From DATBAX01 sp963762965 (lineage in GTDB: Bacteria; Acidobacteriota; Terriglobia; Terriglobales; Acidobacteriaceae), in the NCBI GenBank assembly GCA_963762965.1, contig CAVXME010000001.1, positions 3,224,001-3,288,000 on the forward strand: a stretch of 64,000 nt of DNA, written 5' to 3'. The position numbers and the translations under genes were made by a program. The notes beneath the pieces were generated by a model that was not told the DNA's origin, searched no databases, and was given only the letters and a program-made list of their open reading frames with translations. This document shows positions 1 through 8,317 of the stretch, piece by piece (positions within the stretch are counted from its first letter, which is position 1; each line of letters begins with the position of its first letter).

Positions 1-353
1 AATCGCGCACCCAGTCCGGGAAAGGACTCAAAGAGGTGGCGCAAGTCCTCGGCCTTGATTGCGTCCACCTCGACCTTTTGATCGCTAGCGATCACGGCCG
101 CCGTGGCCGTGGACTTTTCCAGAAAAGCCATATCGCCGCAAATATCTTCCCGCTCCAGCTTGGCCACCACCGTCTTGGATTCTGGTGCGGCTAATTCGAC
201 GGAAGCCTGCCCGGAGCGGATCACATAAATGGTGTCGCCGACAGCGCCCTGCTTGATGATCTCCTCTCCCAATCCAAAAGTCAGTCTTTTGGCTTTTGCG
301 CTGATCAGGACCCAGTCGTTCGCCGTCAGATATTGCAGTCGATTATTGGCCAT
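1..353 (-). CDS. Cyclic nucleotide-binding (Crp-like) domain protein, cut by the window edge
   Basis: The minus-strand frame opens with ATG at 353 and stays open to base 1, so about 117 residues are visible and the C-terminus is outside the window. The product has the layout of a cNMP-binding beta-roll. There is an early segment with FGLGEEIIKQGAVGDTIYVI (residues about 31-50), then a stretch of the type seen before the phosphate-binding cassette, with EDICGDMAFLEKSTATAAV (about 73-91). The canonical Arg and Ser of the cAMP-binding cassette (GE..L...RAA) are not clear, so ligand binding is uncertain. A stand-alone regulatory domain, a Crp-type regulator or a channel/kinase fusion are all possible because the rest is missing. 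Confidence 0.75.
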   Translation of the reverse strand, partial: MANNRLQYLTANDWVLISAKAKRLTFGLGEEIIKQGAVGDTIYVIRSGQASVELAAPESKTVVAKLEREDICGDMAFLEKSTATAAVIASDQKVEVDAIKAEDLRHLFESFPGLGAR

Positions 354-437
354 GCACTCCCATGCCTGAGAGAGTCAATTTAGCACGCGCCCTGGCCGCC
401 GCCTGTTTGGTCTTGGGGATACCCGGAATTCCGAAAA

Positions 438-2696
438 TTACCTGGCCCTCGCATCACGAATTCCAGACAACTTGAAGAAGAAATCGTTGATGGTGTCGCG
501 CCATACGATGGCATGTGCAGCCTGTCCCTCAAGCCTCGCCAGTACCGCCTGATAGCGCTCGTCATCGATATAACCGCGCAATTCTTTCCAACGCGCCGGA
601 AATGTTTGCGCTTCTTCCGCGCCGTCGTAATGTGAATCATAGATCGTTTGAATGACTGTCTTTCCCGAATGAAGCACGTAGGTATAAGGAACGTGATGAA
701 AAAACAGCAGCAGATTGTCGGGACAGGTTTGCAATGACTCATACTCAGCAGCCACCATCGGCGCGTACTGCCCGGTGAATCCGGTCCCAGTTGCTACCGT
801 ACGATCCATGCCGACCCCCGCATGGTCAGCTCGTATCCATTGCCCCCATCCGTTCCCATCCGCCGACTGCGGCCCCGGATCATAATGATTCCCCACAATA
901 TTGGTGAGCGTCTGCAATCCCAGCGGAGCGCCCGTATATTTTTCGTAGACCGGCCACGATTCCATCTGCATCTTCGCGATGATCTTGACGACCGCAGGAT
1001 CCTCTCCAAAAGTTAACCGCGTCCATTCCTCGACAATTTCCCGCGCCGAAAGATCAGAATCCCACGCCAACCGTCCAAACGCATACAGATTCGCCTGCGC
1101 CAGATCGAATCCCAGCCAGTTCCCATCCAGCCCTACATTCGACACCCCGACAAACCCTCCCAAAGGCCGATGAAAACTCTCCCCCGACACAATTTCTTTC
1201 ACCGGACTGCTGCCGCCATTCGCATGAAAACCGGCATGCATATCAAAATCCAGAACTTCCTTCCACATAGGCGCCAGATAACACAAATGCCGCTGCTGCC
1301 CGGTATATTCCTGCGTGATCTGTAACTCCAAAACCTGATTCGTATGCCGCAGCGCTCCAATCAACGGCGAGACCGGCTCGCGCACCTGAAAATCAATCGG
1401 CCCATACTTGATTTGCACCAGCGCATTGTCGTCAAACTGCCCATCGAGTGGCGCAAAGTTCTCATACGCCGCCCGCGCCCGATCCGCCTTGAGATCGTTG
1501 AAGTCGAGGTGATGGTTATAAACAAACGCCCGATAAATCAGAACGCCGCCATGCGGCTTCAGCGCCCGCGCAATCACGTTGGCCGCCTCGGCATGCGTCC
1601 GTCCATAAGCCGACGGCCCCTGGCGTCCCTCCGAATCGGCCTTCATCAAAAATCCGCCCAGGTCCGGGACAGCCTGATAAACCTCATCCGCCTTCTGCCG
1701 CCACCACTCCGCCACCCGCGCATCCAGCGGATCAAACGTATTCAACCCGCCCATCTTTTGCGGGCTCGCAAAATCCACAGCCACAGAAATCCGAATTCCC
1801 CACGGCCGAAACGCCGCCGCCAGCCGCGCCAACTGCGGCAGGAAGTCCCCGGAGATCACGCGCGTGTCGGCGTTCACGTTGTTGACCACGCACCCGTTGA
1901 TCCCCACCGACGCCAGCAGCCGCGCGTAATCCCGGACGCGGCTCAAGTCCGCCAGCACATTGCCGCCGGCAAAAAAGATCGAGTGCCCGCCATAGCCGCG
2001 TTCAATGCTGCCGTCCAAATTGTCCCACTCGTTGGTCCAGCGGATGGGCGCCGAGGGATTGTGCCTTTCGTTAATATTTTCCAGCGGCTGCCCCAACCCC
2101 ACCCGCCGCAGCAAGGCAAACACTCCATAGAGAACGCCGCGATCATTGCTGCCCGCGACCACCAGCACCGGCCGTCCGCGAAAAATACTGTTGCGGACCA
2201 GGTATCCATCCGGTTTGAGATTCCGTGTCTTTAACAGGGCAGGGAATTGCGGTTTGAGCGACGTCACCGTCCCCAGCACAATCACGCCGTCGGACGTCAG
2301 GTTCTTATGCCGAAAAACTGCCGGCTTCTCCTGCGGAAAGCTCCGCCCCAACATGCCTTGCAGGCCCCGCAGCAATTCCGTCTCCGCCGTCCGCAGCACC
2401 TCCGATTCCCCAAACACCACCACGCGATCATAGCGCCGCAGAATGGACGGATCATGCACCGCCGCATAGCGCAGCCACGCCGCGTGTGCATCGTTCTCCA
2501 CTCCCAAGGGTGCCCCGTCCTTCCCGCGTTCTGTGCGGCGGGGCGGGGCTTTCTCCTCAACCCCAGCGGGTGCCCCGTTCAAGCTCTGCTTGAGCGAGGA
2601 TTTTCCCTCAGCGTAGGCTGCGCAGGTGGTCAGCAGCAGAACCACGGCGGCAACCCTGTCCCAGCGGAATCTGGAGTGCGATGGCGTTGTCTTCAT
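438..2696 (-). CDS. aguA: Secreted GH67 alpha-glucuronidase
   Basis: A 752-residue enzyme of glycoside hydrolase family 67, which removes 4-O-methyl-glucuronic acid from xylo-oligosaccharides. The start chosen is ATG at 2696 because it opens directly into a signal peptide (MKTTPSHSRF then a hydrophobic run ending CAAYAEG); an upstream in-frame start at 2783 would bury it. GH67 hallmarks are the N-terminal WLRYA region, RWTNEWDNLDGSIERGYGG, a KADSEG segment, QIKYGPIDFQVREP with the conserved REP acid, and a C-terminal helical region with WGQWIRADHAGVG. Residues about 32-67, just after the signal peptide, are translated from two REP-like DNA repeats (2508-2551 and 2568-2607) and look like a repeat-derived insertion, not family sequence. 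No xylanase neighbour is present. Confidence 0.93.
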   Translation of the reverse strand: MKTTPSHSRFRWDRVAAVVLLLTTCAAYAEGKSSLKQSLNGAPAGVEEKAPPRRTERGKDGAPLGVENDAHAAWLRYAAVHDPSILRRYDRVVVFGESEVLRTAETELLRGLQGMLGRSFPQEKPAVFRHKNLTSDGVIVLGTVTSLKPQFPALLKTRNLKPDGYLVRNSIFRGRPVLVVAGSNDRGVLYGVFALLRRVGLGQPLENINERHNPSAPIRWTNEWDNLDGSIERGYGGHSIFFAGGNVLADLSRVRDYARLLASVGINGCVVNNVNADTRVISGDFLPQLARLAAAFRPWGIRISVAVDFASPQKMGGLNTFDPLDARVAEWWRQKADEVYQAVPDLGGFLMKADSEGRQGPSAYGRTHAEAANVIARALKPHGGVLIYRAFVYNHHLDFNDLKADRARAAYENFAPLDGQFDDNALVQIKYGPIDFQVREPVSPLIGALRHTNQVLELQITQEYTGQQRHLCYLAPMWKEVLDFDMHAGFHANGGSSPVKEIVSGESFHRPLGGFVGVSNVGLDGNWLGFDLAQANLYAFGRLAWDSDLSAREIVEEWTRLTFGEDPAVVKIIAKMQMESWPVYEKYTGAPLGLQTLTNIVGNHYDPGPQSADGNGWGQWIRADHAGVGMDRTVATGTGFTGQYAPMVAAEYESLQTCPDNLLLFFHHVPYTYVLHSGKTVIQTIYDSHYDGAEEAQTFPARWKELRGYIDDERYQAVLARLEGQAAHAIVWRDTINDFFFKLSGIRDARAR
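2508..2551 (+). repeat. GGGTGCCC-headed hairpin repeat, type B, copy 1
   Basis: The element begins GGGTGCCCCGTCCTTC, passes through CGCGTTCTGTGCG and ends GGGGCGGGGCTTT. A second copy lies on the minus strand at 59458-59505, with head GGGTGCCCCATCCTTC, middle CGCGTTCTTTGCG and end GGGTGGGGCTT. The C-rich start and G-rich end can pair. This copy is inside the coding sequence of the alpha-glucuronidase. Confidence 0.65.
2568..2607 (+). repeat. GGGTGCCC-headed hairpin repeat, type C, copy 1
   Basis: The head GGGTGCCCC is followed by the hairpin GTTCAAGCTCTGCTTGAGC and then GAGGATTTTCCC. The other copy is on the minus strand at 59571-59610, with only a few substitutions across 40 bases. Here it is translated as part of the mature N-terminus of the alpha-glucuronidase (residues about 31-43). 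Confidence 0.75.
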
Positions 2697-2899
2697 GAGG
2701 ACGTGGAGAGATCGGATGGAATGATAGTCGGTGGTAGGGAAAATCCCAAGCCGTGAGGGATCCTTGGAATCCCACTTTTGCACACTGGATGCACAGGGAT
2801 GGGGAACCCAGCCAGTCTCCCCTTCAAAGAACCTAGAATGTGAGGTCTATCGCTGTTAGAATCCCGGTCGTACATACCCTCATTCGTTTCGGAGCGACC

Positions 2900-4795
2900 A
2901 TGAGTCTAGAAGTTGTGCGCATGAGCGTTGACAAAATCCTCGAGAAGCTGCGCCAGGGCGAATGGCAGGTCCCGAAGTTCCAGCGCGAATTTGTTTGGGT
3001 TCCGGAGCAAGTGTTTGGTCTCTTAGATTCTATCTTCAAGTCTAGGCCGATCGGACTCGTAACGCTTTGGGGCCAGCCCCAGGGGGCTCCGCACACGACT
3101 TGCGAACCGATTACTCTCCGCAACGCGCAGTTTAAACACTTCACAAAAGACCCGGCGGTAATGAAGCTGATTCTAGATGGTCGCCAGCGACTTACCGTTA
3201 TTACAATGGCCTTCGGCGGACTGAAAGAATCAGATGCCAGAAGGAACTATTCGGGCCGGTGGTTCCTAAACATCGACGCAGAGCCCGAAGGCGAGCAATT
3301 CATTGTTTACAAGACGCCCAAGCAGGTCGATGCCGAGCAACTGCTCACCCCCGCCGTCTGCCTAGCGAAGGCCCTGGTTCCCCTCGATGAATACGAAAAG
3401 TTCAAGGTGTACAGCGGGAACGTGAACAATCCGGACTTCTACCCGAGTGGCCTGCTTCCCTCGTCGGACGTCCGGACGCGACGCAGCAACCTATTGGGCG
3501 ACTTTCACGAGCGGTTCCTAACATTCCAAGTCCCTATAGCCGAGCTACCCGACAGCGTCTCCCTAGCTGAAGTCTGTGAGATTTTCGACGTACTGAACAC
3601 GACCGGCACGAAAGTATCGACGTTTGACTTAATCCACAATTTAAACTTCGCGATTACAAAAGGGGCTTTCGATCTGAGGGGCCGGTTCGAGTCATGCCAG
3701 GAAGAATATGGCCAGCTCTCCATGCTGTGCGACCCGAATCGCCAAGAGTTCTTCTGCCAAATGGTGACGGGGTGCTACCTCACTGAGCCGGAGCCAAGGA
3801 GCAGAAAAGCCGTGGAGGGAAAGTCGGCGGGGAACGGCAGCGGAACTGAGAAGCCTACTGGCGAGGACCTCATTAGGAATATCCGGGGAGGCGACCTTCT
3901 CGCCACTCCCACAACGTACTACGAGACATTCTCGAAGAACCTTCCGAAGGTCGATAGCTACTGCTCCACTTTGTTCTCCCCGGAAGTCCTTGGGGCTAAG
4001 GTCTCGCTGAAAGAACTGCCATATCCCGCCAGTGTTATCCACTACATTGCGTTGCGATGGGCGCAGGAAAAGCCAGCTTCTAATAATGAACTGTTCACGG
4101 TCTCCCGATTAAACGAACTGTTCCGGGCTTTCTTCTGGGCCAACGCGTTGTCTGGACGATACGACCAGGGATTCTTGACAAAGTTTGCCGTCGATCTCAA
4201 GAACCTGCGAAACCTACTTTCGACGACTTCAGAATTAGAGGAGGCCGATTGGCGCGACCGATGTAACAAGGAAATCGAGGAGTCTTTTTTTACGGTCCAG
4301 AATCGACGACAGAGCAAGGACGAGATCAAGGCGCTTCTCCTCGAAGGGGAACTGAGAGGCGCCGCGAAACAAGCCCTTGCGCTGTTCATGTTCGGCAGGA
4401 TCACGGCTGACCTTATTGAAGGAACGCCACTGGATCGCTTCAGTGAGGATCAAGCGGAGAAGGTGCAGTTGCACCACATTTATCCGAAGGACTGGTGCAA
4501 AAACAACCTGGCTCATCACGCGATTCTGCAGAACAACGATGTTATCGTTAACGCCTTTGCCAACCTTGTACCGCTGAAGGCTCGGTCCAACAATTCCTGG
4601 AAAACAAAATCTCCATCGACGGCTATCAACGAGTTTGGATTGAGTTACGCGAACGATCCCGCACGTTTCGACCGGGCATTTCTGGACGCAGAATGCTTCG
4701 CCATCTTGGAGCGGAGCAACCCGGACCCTGGGGAGTTCTGGAATCGAAGGGCTACGCTCCTGGCGGCAGACCTTTACAAGCTCCAGTTTGTGTAG
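2900..4795 (+). CDS. DUF262 and HNH-nuclease protein (GmrSD/SspE-like)
   Basis: A 631-residue protein starting at ATG 2900, with GGAG at 2891-2894. The N-terminal DUF262 (ParB/sulfiredoxin-like NTPase) domain shows WQVPKFQREFVW (residues 22-33) and the nucleotide-binding signature DGRQR at 93-97, a variant of the usual DGQQR. The C-terminal His-Me finger/HNH region has HHIYP at 525-529, followed by a conserved Asn-rich segment with NAFANLVPL. This two-domain order is that of type IV-type defence enzymes such as GmrSD, BrxU and SspE, which cut modified or phosphorothioate-sensed DNA. No dnd/ssp, BREX or other defence genes are visible nearby, so it would act alone. Substrate is unknown; a defence role is inferred from family. 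Confidence 0.8.
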   Translation: MSLEVVRMSVDKILEKLRQGEWQVPKFQREFVWVPEQVFGLLDSIFKSRPIGLVTLWGQPQGAPHTTCEPITLRNAQFKHFTKDPAVMKLILDGRQRLTVITMAFGGLKESDARRNYSGRWFLNIDAEPEGEQFIVYKTPKQVDAEQLLTPAVCLAKALVPLDEYEKFKVYSGNVNNPDFYPSGLLPSSDVRTRRSNLLGDFHERFLTFQVPIAELPDSVSLAEVCEIFDVLNTTGTKVSTFDLIHNLNFAITKGAFDLRGRFESCQEEYGQLSMLCDPNRQEFFCQMVTGCYLTEPEPRSRKAVEGKSAGNGSGTEKPTGEDLIRNIRGGDLLATPTTYYETFSKNLPKVDSYCSTLFSPEVLGAKVSLKELPYPASVIHYIALRWAQEKPASNNELFTVSRLNELFRAFFWANALSGRYDQGFLTKFAVDLKNLRNLLSTTSELEEADWRDRCNKEIEESFFTVQNRRQSKDEIKALLLEGELRGAAKQALALFMFGRITADLIEGTPLDRFSEDQAEKVQLHHIYPKDWCKNNLAHHAILQNNDVIVNAFANLVPLKARSNNSWKTKSPSTAINEFGLSYANDPARFDRAFLDAECFAILERSNPDPGEFWNRRATLLAADLYKLQFV

Positions 4796-5000
4796 AGAAT
4801 TTCGTGATTGAAGGGAACCCCTGACGTCTAAAGCTCGTTCTTTCCCACCTCAAAAATCCCAAGCGGGTGGCATTAATGGAATCCCACCCTAGCGTACGAG
4901 ACTCGCCTAGGTTTCACGATCTATGGAACGCGCTAGGATGGGGCACTCGCCCGATCATGTAGAATTTGTCGCAATTCTCGCATCAACCCATGGAGTGGAT

Positions 5001-5177
5001 ATGCCGGACACACCAGACTCACGCCTGCTTGACGCTCTGCTGGACTCGTGGGAGCGGAGCAACACCATCCTGCTCAACTTTCTCCGCGCGCTGCCGGAGG
5101 GCGGGCTGGAGGCCAGGGCAATGCCGGGCAGTCCATCGGTCGCGGAGATGTTTACCCACATCCACTCTCGGCTTTGA
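5001..5177 (+). pseudogene. Truncated DinB-family protein (N-terminal fragment)
   Basis: A 58-residue reading frame starting MPDTPDSRLLDALLDSWERS and continuing into helices with FLRALPEGGLEAR and a terminal FTHIHSRL. This is the first helix-loop-helix and metal-binding HIH region of DinB/YfiT-type four-helix proteins, which are normally about 150-170 residues long. The frame ends at a stop at 5175-5177, exactly where a dispersed repeat carrying a parS-like palindrome begins. I read it as a dinB gene broken by that element and now non-functional. An upstream in-frame start at 4923 exists but adds nothing DinB-like. Confidence 0.6.
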
Positions 5178-5281
5178 AGTTCCCAAAACGGGACACTTTC
5201 CCTAACTCCAACCAGCCGAGCGACTTCATACATTCCCGTACGTACACTTCCGCCGGTACAAAATGTTCCACGTGGAACACT
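5177..5281 (-). repeat. Dispersed element P with parS-like palindrome, copy 1
   Basis: Read on the minus strand from 5281, this begins with TGTTCCACGTGGAACA, continues ATTTTGTACCGG with a GGAATGTATG segment, then TTGGAGTTAGG and TCCCGTTTTGGGAACTT. The same order, wording and spacing occur on the plus strand at 54049-54150. The dinB fragment stops at its boundary, which suggests that insertion or recombination happened here. Confidence 0.6.
5264..5279. promoter_or_regulatory. parS-like 16-bp palindrome
   Basis: TGTTCCACGTGGAACA is a perfect inverted repeat and matches the form of bacterial parS sites (core GTTNCACGTGNAAC) bound by ParB. It lies between the dinB fragment and the VWFA gene. No parA/parB genes are visible, so binding is inferred from sequence alone. 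Confidence 0.5.
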
Positions 5282-5298
5282 TCTCCATTTTGTCGAGT

Positions 5299-6405
5299 CT
5301 AAGGCTGGGGGTCAGGCTGGCGGACGGCGTCACTATCCGCCCAATAACTTCGCCGCGCGGTCACCACCAGGTTGGGATACTCCGGCAGTCGTAACTCAAG
5401 CGAGTGCAGCCCCGGATGCGGAGACGGCGGCTGAAAGCTCAACACATATCGGTTGGGCACATGGTTCGATATGGTGAGTAAGTCGCTTTCCAAATTACGC
5501 GCATTGCTAAACGAAAAATATTCGCCGCCGGTCAGATGTGCCACGCTCTCCGGAACATTGCGGCGCACTCCGTTCATGCCCAACAGCACCGCGATCTTCG
5601 CCGCCCGCAACGGAGGTGCGAGCTGGCTCAGGCATTCCCAGGTCTGTGCCAGCCGGTTGTGGCTAGCGCTGGGGTCGCCGCTTGGGTCCTGGCTCATGCA
5701 TCCTCCCGCAGGCCCAGGGTCTTTGGAGTTGAGCTTCGAGGTCTCATGTTTGGCCTCCGACCTCGAGCTGGAGAACCCCAAACTGTAGATCGCGGTATTG
5801 GTGTCGCTGATTTCCCGCAGCGCGTCGTCCATGGTGATGAGGCTGCCATGGTCGATGGTCTCACTGATCAATAGAATGGCCCGCCGGTATTCAGGCGGCT
5901 GCTGGCGCAACATGTAAAGCGCGAACCCAAGGCCGTCGAGGATCGCGCCGCCGCCATTGCCGGGACTCAGGCCATGAATCGCGCTGGCTAACTGATCTTC
6001 ATCGGAAGTGAAATCCTGCAACAGTCTCGGCGAGCTGTCGAAACCCACCACCGCAATCCGGTGCGGGACGCCCCCCGCCACGGCCTCAATCAGCGTCGCC
6101 AGGTGCTGGTATTTGTCGAGTTGACGGCTGCCCGAGCCGCCGGTTTCAACCACCACCACCAGGGCCAGCGGTTCGCTGTCGGTGTCCTCCTCCAGCCGGA
6201 CCTTCTGCTCAATGCCATCATCGGTGACGGTAAAGTCCTTGGCCGCGAGGGTGAAGACCAGCTCTCCTGCCCTGGTCCTCACCAGAGCGGGAACGATCAC
6301 CAGGGTTGAATGGGCGCTGAGGGTAGGGGGTGCGGCGGGCTCGGGTGAGGTCTGGGCCAGTGCGAGCGGGATCCATGCGAAGACGATGAGCAGGGTGAAC
6401 TTCAT
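5299..6405 (-). CDS. Secreted VWFA-related protein, acidobacterial type
   Basis: A 368-residue protein with a signal peptide (MKFTLLIVFAWIPLALAQ). A short N-terminal beta segment, VIVPALVRTRAGELV...AKDFTVTDDGIEQKV, precedes the von Willebrand A fold. That arrangement matches the acidobacterial VWFA-related family that is abundant in this phylum. The usual MIDAS metal motif DxSxS at the end of the first strand is replaced here by VVVETGGSG, so metal-dependent ligand binding of the classical kind is doubtful. Later VWA strands are recognisable (RIAVVGFDSSPRLLQDF, AILLISETIDHGS, AIYSLGF). The function of the family is unknown; secretion and protein-protein contact are inferred. Confidence 0.85.
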   Translation of the reverse strand: MKFTLLIVFAWIPLALAQTSPEPAAPPTLSAHSTLVIVPALVRTRAGELVFTLAAKDFTVTDDGIEQKVRLEEDTDSEPLALVVVVETGGSGSRQLDKYQHLATLIEAVAGGVPHRIAVVGFDSSPRLLQDFTSDEDQLASAIHGLSPGNGGGAILDGLGFALYMLRQQPPEYRRAILLISETIDHGSLITMDDALREISDTNTAIYSLGFSSSRSEAKHETSKLNSKDPGPAGGCMSQDPSGDPSASHNRLAQTWECLSQLAPPLRAAKIAVLLGMNGVRRNVPESVAHLTGGEYFSFSNARNLESDLLTISNHVPNRYVLSFQPPSPHPGLHSLELRLPEYPNLVVTARRSYWADSDAVRQPDPQP

Positions 6406-6493
6406 GATCGAATGCCCTTATTCTAATAGAAATTCGCCGGAGGGAATTTGCTGCTTGTGCTTCCACGCGGTCATTCTGTGGTCGTCAGTCGTG

Positions 6494-7819
6494 CTATTCG
6501 ATGCCCAGTTGCCTCTGGATTTGCTCCAGCGGCACGCCCTTGGTTTCCGGCACCATCGTTTTCACCCAGATGAGTTGCAGGACCATCATGCAGGCAAAGA
6601 ACGAGAACACGTAGCCGGGCGGGAAGGCCGAAACCATCTTGGGGAAGAAAGTGGTGAGTAGGGCGGCGAAGGTCCAGTGGGTAAAGCTGCCGAGGGCCTG
6701 GCCCTGGGCACGATGGCGGTTGGGGAATATCTCGGAGATGAAAACCCAGATCACCGCGCCCTGTCCGATGGCATGTGCGGCGATGAAGGCAAAGATGCAC
6801 ACCGGCACGATGCTGTAATGCGCGGTGAAGAAAGCCCACGCCACCAGTCCAAGCGACGCGATATAGCCAAATGAGCCAATCAAGAGAAGCGTGCGGCGTC
6901 CCAGCCGGTCGATGAGCCAGAGTCCAACAAAGGTAAACACAAGATTGGTGACTCCGATGCCGACCGACTGGAGCAGTGCCGCTTTCGCACCCAATCCGGT
7001 GAGTTCGAATATGCGCGGCGCGAAATAGAGGATCGCATTGATGCCGGAGAGCTGATTGAAGAATGCAATGAGAATCGCCAGCAGGATGGGCTTGCGCAGA
7101 CGGAGCGTCCAGAAACTTGCTGATGCTGGTTCTTGCGAAGACGCGGACAGGATCTCGTTGGCCTCGGCTTCGACCTCGGTTGGGGATGCATGGGGCTGGA
7201 TGCGTTGCAGAACGTTCAGGGCAGCGGCTCGATCCCCCTTCCTGCCCAGCAGCCAGCGCGGGCTCTCGGGAAGGCCGAAGCAGAGTAGAGCGTAGAGAAG
7301 CGAGGGGAACGCCGCCACGCCGAGCATCCAGCGCCAGGCATTGGCTCCGATGCCTGCCAGCAGCGCGTTGGACACGAAAGCGATCAGGATGCCGAAAACA
7401 ATATTGAACTGAAACATTCCGGCCAGGCGTCCCCGGAACTTTGGCGGAGCAATTTCGGAGATGTACAAGGGAGCCGCCACCGTGGAGATGCCAATGCCCA
7501 GACCACCGATGACCCGAGCGAGGATGAATGTGGAAACATTGGGCGCTAGCCCCGACCCTACTGCCCCGGCAAAGTAAAGGACGCCGATCCAAAGTAGTGT
7601 GGCTTTACGTCCGAAGCGGTCGGCGGGCCAGCCGCCAATCAGCGAACCTACGACGGTGCCGTAGAGGGCGGAGGCCATGGCGATCCCGTGGAGTCCGGGA
7701 CTCAATCCCCAAAGTGCCTGGATGGTTTTTTCCGCGCCGGAGATTACGACGGTGTCAAAGCCGAAAAGAAATCCGGCCAGTGCGGCGGTGAGTGACCAGA
7801 AGAAGACACGTACGTTCAT
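6494..7819 (-). CDS. MFS sugar porter (xylose/galactose/glucose:H+ symporter-like)
   Basis: A 441-residue, 12-helix major facilitator of the sugar porter family. All family signatures are visible: ADRFGRK in loop 2-3, LPESPRWLLGRKG after TM6, LIDRLGRRTLLL in loop 8-9, and PETKGVPLEQI after TM12. The start at 7819 was chosen because MNVRVFFWSLTAALAGFLFGFD is the normal N-terminus, and the 63 residues possible upstream are not family sequence. The substrate cannot be told from sequence; pentoses and hexoses are both likely. It is a single gene, with an alpha-glucuronidase about 4 kb away on the same strand that may belong to the same hemicellulose diet. Confidence 0.9.
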   Translation of the reverse strand: MNVRVFFWSLTAALAGFLFGFDTVVISGAEKTIQALWGLSPGLHGIAMASALYGTVVGSLIGGWPADRFGRKATLLWIGVLYFAGAVGSGLAPNVSTFILARVIGGLGIGISTVAAPLYISEIAPPKFRGRLAGMFQFNIVFGILIAFVSNALLAGIGANAWRWMLGVAAFPSLLYALLCFGLPESPRWLLGRKGDRAAALNVLQRIQPHASPTEVEAEANEILSASSQEPASASFWTLRLRKPILLAILIAFFNQLSGINAILYFAPRIFELTGLGAKAALLQSVGIGVTNLVFTFVGLWLIDRLGRRTLLLIGSFGYIASLGLVAWAFFTAHYSIVPVCIFAFIAAHAIGQGAVIWVFISEIFPNRHRAQGQALGSFTHWTFAALLTTFFPKMVSAFPPGYVFSFFACMMVLQLIWVKTMVPETKGVPLEQIQRQLGIE

Positions 7820-7910
7820 AGGGGAGTGCCGTCGAACGCATCTCACGATAGACGCATTGTTGACGGGGCGCAAATGGGAAGGTCGTGGATGCGCAGACCG
7901 CGAGATGAAA

Positions 7911-7962
7911 AGTTCCCGTCCTGTCTCTCCCCAAAAAACCGGAGAGACGCGGACTGGGAACT
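7911..7962. other. Two-part inverted repeat between a small gene and the sugar porter
   Basis: The outer arms are GTTCCCGTC and GACTGGGAAC, the inner arms TCTCTCC and GGAGAGA, with a loop of CCAAAAAACC. On the minus strand the structure is followed by CTTTTC. It could terminate the small gene ending at 7980 or form a leader structure upstream of the sugar porter at 7819. Confidence 0.4.
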
Positions 7963-7979
7963 TACGCGATGCTCGATCT

Positions 7980-8150
7980 TTAATTGACCCGGCTGGAGAG
8001 CATGGCATCCACGTAGGCCACCAGATGGGAAACTTCCAGCCCGGAAGCGACGAGGTCCCAGATGTCGTCTTCCGACAGGCCTACTTGAGCAGATCGTTCG
8101 TGGAACCTTTCCACATCATTGAAGAGAAACATACGGCATTTGTAGTCCAT
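7980..8150 (-). CDS. Small hypothetical protein (56 aa)
   Basis: The frame starting at ATG 8150 encodes MDYKCRMFLFNDVERFHERS and a soluble, helical C-terminal half with SEDDIWDLVASGLEVSHLVAYVDAM. A longer start at 8246 would add a cysteine-containing hydrophobic stretch of no clear origin. No family was recognised. It is followed by the 7911-7962 inverted repeat, and G-rich and C-rich arms (8200-8212 and 8260-8272) able to pair lie upstream. The ordered amphipathic pattern supports a real gene, but weakly. Confidence 0.4.
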   Translation of the reverse strand: MDYKCRMFLFNDVERFHERSAQVGLSEDDIWDLVASGLEVSHLVAYVDAMLSSRVN

Positions 8151-8317
8151 GATTCCGCCATCCTTTATGGCGCTGTAGGGAAAGAGGAATGTGCAAACGG
8201 TAATGGGGGCAGCGCAAGAAAACCCGGGGCCCTCCCCAGAGCCCACGCCCCTTTTCTGACTGCCCCCGTTGCTCCCCGAACATCTGGAGCAAACTTGAAC
8301 GCAGCTAGGCGGAAGCT

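Noticed and set aside
1344..2234. A 296-residue plus-strand open frame opposite the alpha-glucuronidase gene.
   Set aside because: It is Arg/Pro/His-rich without any domain, and the minus strand encodes a well-conserved GH67 enzyme over the same bases.
5264..5279. Replication origin or chromosome partition locus.
   Set aside because: Only a parS-like palindrome is present; there is no dnaA, gidA/B, parA/B or DnaA-box cluster in the window.
6471..7592. A 373-residue minus-strand frame overlapping the sugar porter.
   Set aside because: It is in another frame of the same strand as the porter; its sequence is Arg/His/Ser/Pro-rich with no porter motifs.
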